Source of the DNA: CAZOIA01 sp964579675
GTDB taxonomy: Bacteria > Planctomycetota > Phycisphaerae > UBA1845 > PWPN01
NCBI GenBank assembly: GCA_964579675.1
Contig: CAZOIA010000096.1
Span: 1 to 21,741 of the forward strand
Direction: 5' to 3'
DNA: 21,741 nt
The notes below the pieces were generated by a model. That model was not told where the DNA came from, made no database searches, and worked only from the letters and a program-made list of their open reading frames with translations. Every line of letters starts with the position of its first letter. The first letter of the stretch is position 1. Both the position numbers and the translations under genes were made by a program. Of this stretch, positions 1 through 6,786 are shown one piece after another.

Positions 1-663
1 GCTGTAGAACTTCAGCGCCCGCCCGCCGGGCGTCGTCTCCGGATTGCCGAACATCACCCCGATTTTCTCGCGAAGCTGGTTGATGAAGATGAGCGCGCAC
101 CTGCTCTTGGAGATGATGCCCGTGAGCTTGCGAAGCGCCTGGCTCATCAGGCGGGCCTGTAACCCGACGTGAGGCTGGCCCATCTCGCCCTCGAGCTCGG
201 CCTTCGGCACCAGGGCGGCGACCGAATCGACCACGACGCAGTCCACCGCGTTTGATCGAATGAGCATTTCGACGATATCCATCGCCTGCTCGCCGGTATC
301 GGGTTGGCTCACGAGCAGTTCTTCGAGCTTGACGCCGCAGCGCTTCACCCAGGTCGGATCCAGGGCGTGCTCGGCGTCGATGACTGCCGACACCCCGCCG
401 CCCCTTTGTGCCGACGCCGCCACGTGCAATGCGAGCGTGGTCTTGCCACCGCCCTCCGGCCCAAACAACTCCACGACTCGCCCGCGGGGTATCCCGTAGC
501 CTCCCAGGGCAAGATCCAGCGACAACGCCCCGCTACTCAGCCCGCTGCTGATCGTCGTCTCCTCATTGAGCCTCATGATCGCGCCTTTGCCGAAGCTCTT
601 TTCGATCTGCTGCAACGCCCGATCAAGTGCTTGACTCCGGCTGGCGGGTGTGGTTCGGCTCAT
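1..663 (-). CDS. recA: RecA recombinase, N-terminal 221 residues (cut by window edge)
   Basis: RecA is the ATP-dependent strand-exchange protein that acts in homologous recombination and SOS induction in the cytoplasm. Reading the minus strand gives MSRTTPASRSQALDRAL, then the core fold. The Walker A loop is at residues 68-76 (GPEGGGKTT). Next come VIDAEHALDP at 94-103 and the Walker B strand CVVVDSVAALVPKAELEGE at 142-160. The L2 region NQLREKIGVMFGNPETTPGG is at 195-214. The C-terminal part lies beyond base 1. The ATG at 661-663 is chosen because GGGGAG lies 8 bases upstream and the N-terminus matches usual RecA length. The P-loop reads GPEGGGKTT where the common form is GPESSGKTT. Identity is certain from sequence. 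Confidence 0.98.
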   Translation of the reverse strand, partial: MSRTTPASRSQALDRALQQIEKSFGKGAIMRLNEETTISSGLSSGALSLDLALGGYGIPRGRVVELFGPEGGGKTTLALHVAASAQRGGGVSAVIDAEHALDPTWVKRCGVKLEELLVSQPDTGEQAMDIVEMLIRSNAVDCVVVDSVAALVPKAELEGEMGQPHVGLQARLMSQALRKLTGIISKSRCALIFINQLREKIGVMFGNPETTPGGRALKFYS

Positions 664-708
664 ATCTGTGCTCCCCAAAAGCCTCTGTCATTCGTCGACC
701 GTGCCGAC

Positions 709-736
709 AGTATAACGCCAATCTAATGTTTGGCAA
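709..736 (-). promoter_or_regulatory. candidate recA promoter
   Basis: Read on the minus strand, TTGCCA (731-736) is followed after 16 bases by TATACT (709-714), which gives a good sigma-70-like pair about 45 bases upstream of the recA ATG. A GTTT-N7-GTTC motif (728-742, plus strand) overlaps the -35 box. It resembles the alphaproteobacterial LexA operator GTTC-N7-GTTC with one mismatch. The promoter is a motif match only. Confidence 0.5.
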
Positions 737-879
737 GTGTTCGGTTAATCTCGTCGGCCAGCCGGGGGCCGGATAGGTCATAACCTCTTGAGAAATAGGA
801 ACTTACCGTTAATGTCCATCCTTGCCGGCGGGCGCGACGCCCTCCCGCTCGCGGCTCAACGACCTCACCTCCGGGCTGA

Positions 880-2085
880 CTACTTGGCCGGCCAGATCGT
901 GATCTTGCGGTAGGAGATCGGACCGTGATCTCCCTGGAGGTAGATCGGTCCAGGTTCAGACTCCTTGCTGTCGAGCGCCCCACCGGTGATACCCTCCATC
1001 TCCTCGTTGTCGATGATTACCTGTCCGTTGTGCACCACCGTGAGATAGGCACCGATGAGCGTCACGTCGAATGTTTGCCACTCATCATGCTTCCTGGCCG
1101 CGTTGACGTTCGGGGCGATCCGGCTGTAGAGGGCCCCGCAAATATGCCAGCTCGGCTCGTGCCCGTGGCTGTCGGAGACCTGAATCTCGTGCCGCCCCCG
1201 CAGGTACACGCCGCTGTTGCCGCCCCGCGGGACCTTGAACTCCACGTGCATCCTGAAGTCGCGGAACTTCTCCTTGCTGACGACGTTGGCTGACCCGCCG
1301 CCGCCGGTGTTGGTCATGACGCCATCGATCACCTTCCAGCGGTAGTTGTCTGGGTCTCCGAGCGGCTTCCAGTTCTCCAGATCCTTGCCGTTGAACAGTT
1401 CGACCGGCTCGCCCCATTCGCGCTGGCGGTAAGCGGTGAACGTATATCGCCGCCGGCCACTACCCACCAGGCCGTTGAGAACGTCACCTTTCACGCTGGC
1501 GCTGTACCTCCGTTCACCCGACGAACCCTCCACAGAAAACCTGAACAGGCCTATCCCTATGGGCTGCGCGTCCCTGACCTCCATTGTCGCGTCACCTTCC
1601 TTGAGCGTGCCCGTGATCTTCGCGCCCTCCTGCTTGAGCCCCAGAACCGCAGGATGCGCCGCCGGCACCCCGCTGCGCTTCAGACACCATCTGCCGGTGA
1701 GATCCACGTTGTGAACGGACCGCTGGCCGGTCCAGGTGCTCTTGTCCTCTTTGTTCTTCTTGTGGACGCGGGTGCCGGTGACGGTGTCGCCTTTAATCGT
1801 GCCGGTCCACTCCTGGTCATGGGCGCTGAACTTGATGGTCAAGCCTTTGTCTTCGACCTTGACCTCGCCGATGTCGCCCACGCTCCCTGCGCTGCCGAGG
1901 AACCGGCCCACATGCTTGCCCTCCTTCATTTCGATGACCAGCCAGGACGGATGCGTATAGGTTCCCGTGTCGACCGTCAGGTTCCATCGCCCGATGGCCG
2001 GGTCACCCGCGGCCAGGGCCGGCCCCGCGGTTGTCACGATGAACCCGGCCAGCACCAGGTGCATGAGTGTCGTCCGCTTGTGCAT
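880..2085 (-). CDS. secreted DUF1080 (3-keto-disaccharide hydrolase-like) protein
   Basis: This is a 401-residue exported protein. Residues 1-26 form a Sec signal peptide (MHKRTTLMHLVLAGF..., Ala-rich cleavage region ALAAGDP). Residues about 30-130 and 130-222 look like two related small beta domains, each starting GRWNL or GRWCL. Residues about 227-401 are a DUF1080 domain, with VELFNGKDLENWK, GGNSGVYLRG and EIQVSDSHG, ending in ISYRKITIWPAK. DUF1080 is a concanavalin-like fold, common in planctomycetes and Bacteroidetes, and some members hydrolyse 3-keto-glycosides; the substrate here is unknown. An in-frame upstream start at 2178 exists, but the ATG at 2083-2085 is preferred because AAAGGGAGGA lies just upstream and the signal peptide then begins correctly. 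It follows recA on the same strand but is 216 bases away and probably independent. Confidence 0.88.
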   Translation of the reverse strand: MHKRTTLMHLVLAGFIVTTAGPALAAGDPAIGRWNLTVDTGTYTHPSWLVIEMKEGKHVGRFLGSAGSVGDIGEVKVEDKGLTIKFSAHDQEWTGTIKGDTVTGTRVHKKNKEDKSTWTGQRSVHNVDLTGRWCLKRSGVPAAHPAVLGLKQEGAKITGTLKEGDATMEVRDAQPIGIGLFRFSVEGSSGERRYSASVKGDVLNGLVGSGRRRYTFTAYRQREWGEPVELFNGKDLENWKPLGDPDNYRWKVIDGVMTNTGGGGSANVVSKEKFRDFRMHVEFKVPRGGNSGVYLRGRHEIQVSDSHGHEPSWHICGALYSRIAPNVNAARKHDEWQTFDVTLIGAYLTVVHNGQVIIDNEEMEGITGGALDSKESEPGPIYLQGDHGPISYRKITIWPAK

Positions 2086-2190
2086 GGTATTCCTCCCTTT
2101 GAGCGTCAGTTGGGTCGTTGAATTCCGCCATACGTTGCGCGGGGCGGGTATTGTCGCGTGTCGCCGGCCGGTTGGCAAGCGGCGGCGCCC

Positions 2191-2230
2191 GCACGGGTGC
2201 GTGGCCTAGGGAATCGCATCTGCTGGGCGG
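2191..2230 (+). repeat. 40-bp direct repeat, copy 1
   Basis: This segment contains GGGAATCGCATCTGCTGG and is repeated at 2451-2490 with four mismatches over 40 bases. It lies 260 bases from its partner and is non-coding. Confidence 0.9.
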
Positions 2231-2300
2231 ACCCCGTAGGGTGCATGACACTTTGGGCGGCTTGTTGGAAGGCGCCGCCCCCAGGTGTTTCCGAACCGCG

Positions 2301-2349
2301 CCCGTAAGGAAGCGGACCCCCTCTCCGTAGCGAGCCCGTAAGGAAGCGG
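2301..2349 (+). repeat. 15-bp direct repeat pair CCCGTAAGGAAGCGG
   Basis: The 15-mer occurs exactly at 2301-2315 and 2335-2349, a spacing of 34 bases. It lies inside the repeat mosaic between the two 40-bp copies. Confidence 0.9.
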
Positions 2350-2403
2350 CCCTGGCGCATCCGCAGATACTCCCCTCCCTGACGGTCGGGGTTCGGAAAA
2401 GCG

Positions 2404-2457
2404 AGGTGCCGTCCCCTTCTCCGCCCGAAGGTCCCCGCCGGAACTGTCACGCACCCG
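2404..2457 (+). repeat. 54-bp dispersed repeat (inverted partner at the right window edge)
   Basis: This segment begins AGGTGCCGTCCCCTTCTCC and ends CTGTCACGCACCCG. Its exact reverse complement is found at 21688-21741, with no mismatch over 54 bases. The match reaches the window edge, so the repeat may be longer. It overlaps the start of the second 40-bp direct repeat. Confidence 0.95.
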
Positions 2458-2490
2458 TGCGTGGCCCAGGGAATCGCATCTGCTGGACGG
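2451..2490 (+). repeat. 40-bp direct repeat, copy 2
   Basis: This copy matches 2191-2230 at 36 of 40 positions, with the same GGGAATCGCATCTGCTGG core. It ends just before the candidate rplU promoter. Confidence 0.9.
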
Positions 2491-2516
2491 ATTCGGTACG
2501 CCCCTTTTCCAACGGC

Positions 2517-2545
2517 TTGACCGCCGATCCTCCACCCGCGACAAT
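2517..2545 (+). promoter_or_regulatory. candidate rplU promoter
   Basis: TTGACC (2517-2522) and GACAAT (2540-2545) are separated by 17 bases, matching 5 of 6 and 4 of 6 of the sigma-70 consensus. It would give a leader of about 125 bases before the rplU GTG. This is a motif match only. Confidence 0.4.
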
Positions 2546-2676
2546 AAGACCTTGTGATCAGTCCGGGGTACCCGGGTCGGAGGATCCGCAGGGCCCGCCG
2601 GGCGGACGGCTCTACCGCCGCCTGGACCTTTGTTCTGCAGGGCCCCGACCCCAAGCCAACTGCTGGAGCGCGAGAC

Positions 2677-2991
2677 GTGTACGCGATTTTTGAAGACGGC
2701 GGTAGACAATACAAGGTGTCCGCGGGCGACAGGGTCTACGTGGACCGGCGGGAACTGCCGGAGGGACAGGACATGATCGAGTTCGACCGCGTCCTGGTTC
2801 TTGGCCAGGGGTTGAACGCTCGAATCGGCCAGCCTTTCGTCGATGATGCGAAGGTTGTCGCCCGCATCGACGGCGAGGTCAAGGGCCACAAGATCGACGT
2901 GATCAAGTTCCGCCGCCGCAAGAACTACCGGCGCAAGACCGGCCACCGCCAGAAACACCTCCAGGTCACCATCAGCGAGATCGTGCCCTAA
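2677..2991 (+). CDS. rplU: 50S ribosomal protein L21
   Basis: L21 binds 23S rRNA in the large ribosomal subunit. The 104-residue product starts VYAIFEDGGRQYKVSAGD, which matches the conserved L21 start (MYAVFxxGGKQYxV). It carries IGQPFVDDAKVVARI and the basic block KFRRRKNYRRKTGHRQ, and ends VTISEIVP. The open frame extends upstream to 2554, but that extension is unconserved and Arg-rich. The GTG at 2677 is chosen because it aligns with the family start and has GGAG at 2665-2668, 8 bases upstream. The family is usually about 100-105 residues, so it is complete. The usual partner rpmA (L27) does not follow; the next gene lies on the other strand. Confidence 0.97.
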   Translation: MYAIFEDGGRQYKVSAGDRVYVDRRELPEGQDMIEFDRVLVLGQGLNARIGQPFVDDAKVVARIDGEVKGHKIDVIKFRRRKNYRRKTGHRQKHLQVTISEIVP

Positions 2992-3030
2992 CCGTCAGCC
3001 GTAGGCTTTCAGTGATCTGACATGCCTTGT

Positions 3031-5589
3031 TCAGTAATCGCAGGGCGGCCAGAAGACGTAGTCGTCGGAGGCCGCTTCGTTCGTGATCTCGTCGTCCCAC
3101 CTCCGCGAGTGGACGCCCCCGTCATCGACCCCGTTCTCCGAGAGTGAATAGACAGTGGGTCCGTCCGGCGTCAGCCGGTAGCCGAAGTCGCCGCCGGTGA
3201 ACGGGTCGATCCTCATCCGATGGCCGAACTCGGCAGGCAGCTCGTCGAGTGAGGTGGGCCAGCGGCCATTGCGGGCCTTGAACAGATGAACGGCGTAAGA
3301 GAGCTGCGTCGCCCGGCGGGATGCCTCACATCTCGCCTGCAGCTTGTACATCCGGCTCAGACTCGGCATGAGCTGCCGCGTCAGGGCGTTCGTGAGGTAC
3401 CATTCCTCCCCCAGGGCGTCTATGTCGGCGTTACGAACGTCCGGATAGCCAACCCGCCAGTCCTCGGCCAGCTCCCGAAAGTAGCTGTCGGCGGCGCCGA
3501 TCGCGTCCCGAGCGTCGTCCACCTCAAGTTGGGTGAGATCCTCGAGGTCCGTCTCTGACGTCCCCAGGCAGCCAAACAGCTTTGCCGCCTTCTCGACGTT
3601 CAACCCGGGCTCGCCCCCCGCTTCGGTGGGCTCGAACAGGTACTGAATCGCATCCATCATCATGGCGTGCTCGCCCGGCAGGCAGTGGGCCGGGTCATCG
3701 CTGGGCAGGTCGTGGCTCTGTAGCGTGCGGAGCGCTGCCTCCATCTCCTCGGCCGAGGTGAACACGTTGTTCCGCAGGGCCCAGCGGGCCTCGTTGTGCA
3801 CGAGATTCTGTTCGGCGGTCCCCACGAGGCTCTCGATAATGGTGGCTCCCTGCTGAAGATGGCCGGCGTTATCCAGCACGGTTTGCCAGGCCTCCCGCAT
3901 ACCCTCCGGCGAGACCACCCCGTTCTCGGTGCGCCAAGCCTGTGACAGTACGGCTCTTGAGAGAGCACGACAGGTGCGCAGCCCCGGCAGGTTGAGTCCC
4001 ATCAGCAATCGCTCGTTGACGGCGGCGTTGTCTGAGGCGTCGTCGGGGAAGATCACCGGATTCGCGAACCAGCGAGGGTCCCCCGCCGCTGCCCGAAACT
4101 CATCCATCAACCCCTGCGACGCCTGGTAGGATCGCTCCCAATCGGGGAAATCATCGGGATGCCAGGGCGCGGGCGGGCCGACGGCCTCGTCGCCATTGAG
4201 CCGGTCATTCAAATCCCACTCGGGACGGAGCTGCGCGTTCTCATCGAGGGGATCGCCGAAAAGGCCCGCGTAGGCGTCGTAGGCATTATCCCCCGGCGAG
4301 GGGAGAAGGTTGTCCTCATACCACAGGATGTAGTCGATCCGGTCCTGGAAGTCCGGCCTCGGCGCGAAGGGATCCTCCGGGTCCTGCTGCCCCCAAGTGG
4401 GCTGGGCGCCCCAGGCGTCGTCCAACCCGTCGCCGAGTTCCGAATCGAACCCGGCCGGCGTGAACGGCTCCCAGTTCGACCGATCCGGCGGCGTGTTCGG
4501 CGAGAACCCATTATCACCCGGCCGATCGTCACCGGGCGAGGGATCGCCGCCTCCCAGGGCGTCCGGGCCGGGCTGGTGCCCGAGCCTGGACTCCTCACCC
4601 GCGCCTTGCACAGCGTCTCCTCCTGACAGGGCCAGTGCCTTTTGCGGCAAGCCCGTGGACCGGTTCTCCAAGGCGGCGACATACAACATGAGAAACGTGC
4701 CGTCTCTAAGCTGAACCACGGCGGGGTCGGACGCGTTTCGCAAACGCACACCGGGCTCGACCCTCCACCGCAGACCGTCGCCGGAGATCATGGAACGCAC
4801 GGCGTTTCCCGAGGAGAGGAACATGCGAAAGCGGTTTTCGCCCAGCGCGAGGATGTTGCCGGTGGAACCGGCCTCCCGGATGCGCGGCGACGGCTTGAAC
4901 CGTCGGCCGTCACCTGAGGTGAACCGTTGCACGCGCCACGGACGGCCAGCGCTGCGCGGGGTCGGCCCATTCCGCCCCACCACAAACAGATCGAGCTGCG
5001 AACCGAACCATGCCCCCGATGGATGAACGTCCGCAGGCCCCTCGCACCGGAGGTGCACCTGCCGATCAATCTCGTAGTGAAGCCCGTTGCGGGTGACTGC
5101 GGACCCGATGAGGCCCGTCGGGCGGCGATGGCTGGGCTTGGGGGCGCTGTCCCCCGTTTTGAAGTAGAGCCGGACCAGCCCGCTCAGCATCAGGGCCAGA
5201 TCGCCATGCTCGGCCCTGGCGGCCCCTCGCGGGGCACCACGCAGGATAATTGGCCGGGGCGGGGACCACGACCGGGCCTCGTCAGTCGAACGCGAAACCG
5301 CCAGTACCCGCTCGCCACCCCTGCCCGAACCGTCCCGGTAATCGAAGATCGCCAGAAGCGTCCGGTTGGGCAGGCGGATCAGGTCCGGCGCCGAGGAGTT
5401 CTGAAGAAACACCTCGCCTGTATCAGCGAAATCCAGCCCGTCGTCCGACTTGGCGATTCGCAACACCTCTGTGACGGATTCCGACGCCCGCAAGGCCGAG
5501 CGGTCCCCGCCGCGTGACGACGATTCCCCCGGGGCGGGTGATAGTGAGACCAGCGCCGGGAGGGCAAGCGCATACAGGCCGGCTCGCAT
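3031..5589 (-). CDS. secreted chimera: sialidase-like propeller plus planctomycete helical/pseudopilin-like tail
   Basis: The product is an 852-residue exported protein of unknown function. Residues 1-20 are a signal peptide. Residues about 40-307 look like a beta-propeller of the sialidase or glycosidase-43-like sort, with Asp-box-like turns STDEARSW, SGDGRRF and SGDGLRWR and a strand LRDGTFLMLYVA. Residues about 320-412 form a Gly/Pro/Asp-rich linker. Residues about 413-760 are helix-rich. The last 100 residues carry NGRWPTSLDELPAEFG, DPFTGGDFGYRL and YSLSENGVDDGG, a tail typical of many planctomycete proteins. The ATG at 5587-5589 is chosen over an upstream in-frame start at 5628 because AAGGAGGA sits 9 bases before it and the signal peptide starts there. 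It lies 109 bases after comF on the same strand, so co-transcription is possible. Catalytic residues could not be assigned. Confidence 0.8.
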   Translation of the reverse strand: MRAGLYALALPALVSLSPAPGESSSRGGDRSALRASESVTEVLRIAKSDDGLDFADTGEVFLQNSSAPDLIRLPNRTLLAIFDYRDGSGRGGERVLAVSRSTDEARSWSPPRPIILRGAPRGAARAEHGDLALMLSGLVRLYFKTGDSAPKPSHRRPTGLIGSAVTRNGLHYEIDRQVHLRCEGPADVHPSGAWFGSQLDLFVVGRNGPTPRSAGRPWRVQRFTSGDGRRFKPSPRIREAGSTGNILALGENRFRMFLSSGNAVRSMISGDGLRWRVEPGVRLRNASDPAVVQLRDGTFLMLYVAALENRSTGLPQKALALSGGDAVQGAGEESRLGHQPGPDALGGGDPSPGDDRPGDNGFSPNTPPDRSNWEPFTPAGFDSELGDGLDDAWGAQPTWGQQDPEDPFAPRPDFQDRIDYILWYEDNLLPSPGDNAYDAYAGLFGDPLDENAQLRPEWDLNDRLNGDEAVGPPAPWHPDDFPDWERSYQASQGLMDEFRAAAGDPRWFANPVIFPDDASDNAAVNERLLMGLNLPGLRTCRALSRAVLSQAWRTENGVVSPEGMREAWQTVLDNAGHLQQGATIIESLVGTAEQNLVHNEARWALRNNVFTSAEEMEAALRTLQSHDLPSDDPAHCLPGEHAMMMDAIQYLFEPTEAGGEPGLNVEKAAKLFGCLGTSETDLEDLTQLEVDDARDAIGAADSYFRELAEDWRVGYPDVRNADIDALGEEWYLTNALTRQLMPSLSRMYKLQARCEASRRATQLSYAVHLFKARNGRWPTSLDELPAEFGHRMRIDPFTGGDFGYRLTPDGPTVYSLSENGVDDGGVHSRRWDDEITNEAASDDYVFWPPCDY

Positions 5590-5698
5590 CACAGGAATCC
5601 TCCTTCTCGTCCACTCCTGCGGATGCACGGTATCGTTCCGCCATATACTGACGTCCCAAAGGCGCTTTCATACAGGTCGGTCGTATTTGGCCTACTTC

Positions 5699-6454
5699 TC
5701 AGGTGCCCGGAAGCCAGGGCCCGGCAGGGTCGGTCTTGGCCAGGGCGGCACCGTAGACGCGGGCGGCCCCGGCGCGCTTGAGCACGCGGGCCGTCTCTCG
5801 CAACGTCGCACCGCTGGTCAAGACATCGTCGATGACGCAGAGCGTCGCCTTATCGACGCGGGCGCAGCGGCTGATGCGGAAGACGCCACGAACGTTTGCA
5901 GCTCGCTCGGACTGAGGCAAATCGACCTGTTTGCGTTTCTTGCCCCGGACGTACAGCAGTGGCGCAAGCGGCACGGACAGTTCGCGCGCGACGCCGGCCG
6001 CGATCAGATCTACCGGCCGGAAACGGTATTGGAGCCTGCTCCTCCAGGTTGTCGGCACCGGGACCAGTGCCTCGACGTCGCCCGCCCAGGGTTGGCCCTG
6101 AATCGCCGCCGCCAGGAGGGAGCTTAGCGGCCGATCGAGTTGTTGGCGGTGCCGGTACTTGTACCGCCTGACCATTTCGCCCACCAGGCTGTTGTAGCTC
6201 CCGACTCGGGCGATGCCGTCGAGGGGGTTGTAATCATCCCGGCAGGCCCGGCACCCGGCGGGATCCACCAGATGAGGCCCCACCGGCAACCCGCAACGCG
6301 GGCAGTAGTCCGACCCGGTTGCGCTGAGCAGTTGCTCGGCACAGTCCCGGCACCAGACCTCTTCAGCGACTGGGATCGTCCGATCGCAACCCGGGCAGGC
6401 GCGGGGGAAGATCAGGTCGGCGGCCAGGCCCAAACCGCGGTGCCAGTTTCTCAT
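5699..6454 (-). CDS. comF: ComF family phosphoribosyltransferase-like protein
   Basis: ComF proteins pair an N-terminal zinc-binding region with a PRPP-binding phosphoribosyltransferase fold and are linked to DNA uptake or primosome-related work in several bacteria; the exact biochemical role is unsettled. In this 251-residue protein four CxxC pairs are visible at C20/C23, C35/C38, C51/C54 and C68/C71. The motif VPVP is at 131-134, and the PRPP loop DDVLTSGAT is at 209-217. The length is usual for the family. The start ATG at 6452-6454 has only a weak Shine-Dalgarno sequence, but the next residues lead directly into the cysteine region. No other competence gene is adjacent. The name is by family, not by demonstrated function. 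Confidence 0.92.
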   Translation of the reverse strand: MRNWHRGLGLAADLIFPRACPGCDRTIPVAEEVWCRDCAEQLLSATGSDYCPRCGLPVGPHLVDPAGCRACRDDYNPLDGIARVGSYNSLVGEMVRRYKYRHRQQLDRPLSSLLAAAIQGQPWAGDVEALVPVPTTWRSRLQYRFRPVDLIAAGVARELSVPLAPLLYVRGKKRKQVDLPQSERAANVRGVFRISRCARVDKATLCVIDDVLTSGATLRETARVLKRAGAARVYGAALAKTDPAGPWLPGT

Positions 6455-6497
6455 GCCGGCATTGTCGAGCCCGCTCCGGGGCCTTGCAACGCCGGGC

Positions 6498-6526
6498 TTG
6501 CCGCAAGGGTTATTAACGTATATAAT
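6498..6526 (+). promoter_or_regulatory. strong sigma-70-like promoter of the RND operon
   Basis: TTGCCG (6498-6503), a 17-base spacer and a perfect TATAAT (6521-6526) are seen. A dyad ATTAA-N9-TTAAT (6512-6530) overlaps the -10 box and could be a repressor site. It sits in a local AT-rich patch in otherwise GC-rich DNA and points toward the efflux genes. Confidence 0.6.
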
Positions 6527-6650
6527 TAATGAATGTGAAATAATTCAGGGGCCGATCATTTGGAGGGGGTTGTCGGCGAGGAACGGATGATCGGCTGGCA
6601 TCGAGCCTAAGATCAGAACCCAAAAGATGTTACAAGAAAGAGACGGCAGT

Positions 6651-6682
6651 CCGGTCTTCCATCTTCGTTGCAAGATGACTGG
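6651..6682 (+). other. hairpin in the efflux leader
   Basis: CATCTT (6660-6665) pairs with AAGATG (6672-6677) across a 6-base loop. CCGGT (6651-6655) pairs with ACTGG (6678-6682), with one G-U pair, beyond a 4-base bulge. No U-run follows, so it is not a classical terminator. Confidence 0.45.
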
Positions 6683-6786
6683 CCGAGCGTTATGAAATCC
6701 TTTCCGAGACTCAGCCGTCGTGAACGAAGCGACCGCGTCCCCGCGAGAGGCAACGACGCGACTCGTAGCGAGGTGACCGAGTGACC

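Larger units (their letters stand above)
2086..2676. other. long intergenic region with a dispersed-repeat mosaic
   Basis: This 590-base gap separates the divergent DUF1080 and rplU genes. Its middle (about 2191-2490) is built of repeats described in separate entries, and open frames inside it encode low-complexity Arg/Gly/Pro peptides with repeated PYGRGSE/PSGRG motifs, so I do not call a gene. The right end carries a candidate rplU promoter and a leader of roughly 125 bases. Confidence 0.75.
6455..6786. other. divergent intergenic region: efflux promoter and long structured leader
   Basis: The gap between comF (-) and the efflux operon (+) holds an AT-rich island at 6510-6540 with a strong promoter, then about 250 bases of untranslated leader including a hairpin at 6651-6682. 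An open frame on the minus strand (6545-6796) has no family likeness or ribosome binding site and is not called. Confidence 0.7.

Noticed and set aside
2106..2958. Minus-strand frames of 202 and 250 residues across the repeat mosaic and rplU
   Set aside because: Composed of repeat-derived Arg/Gly/Ser/Pro peptides and antisense to rplU.
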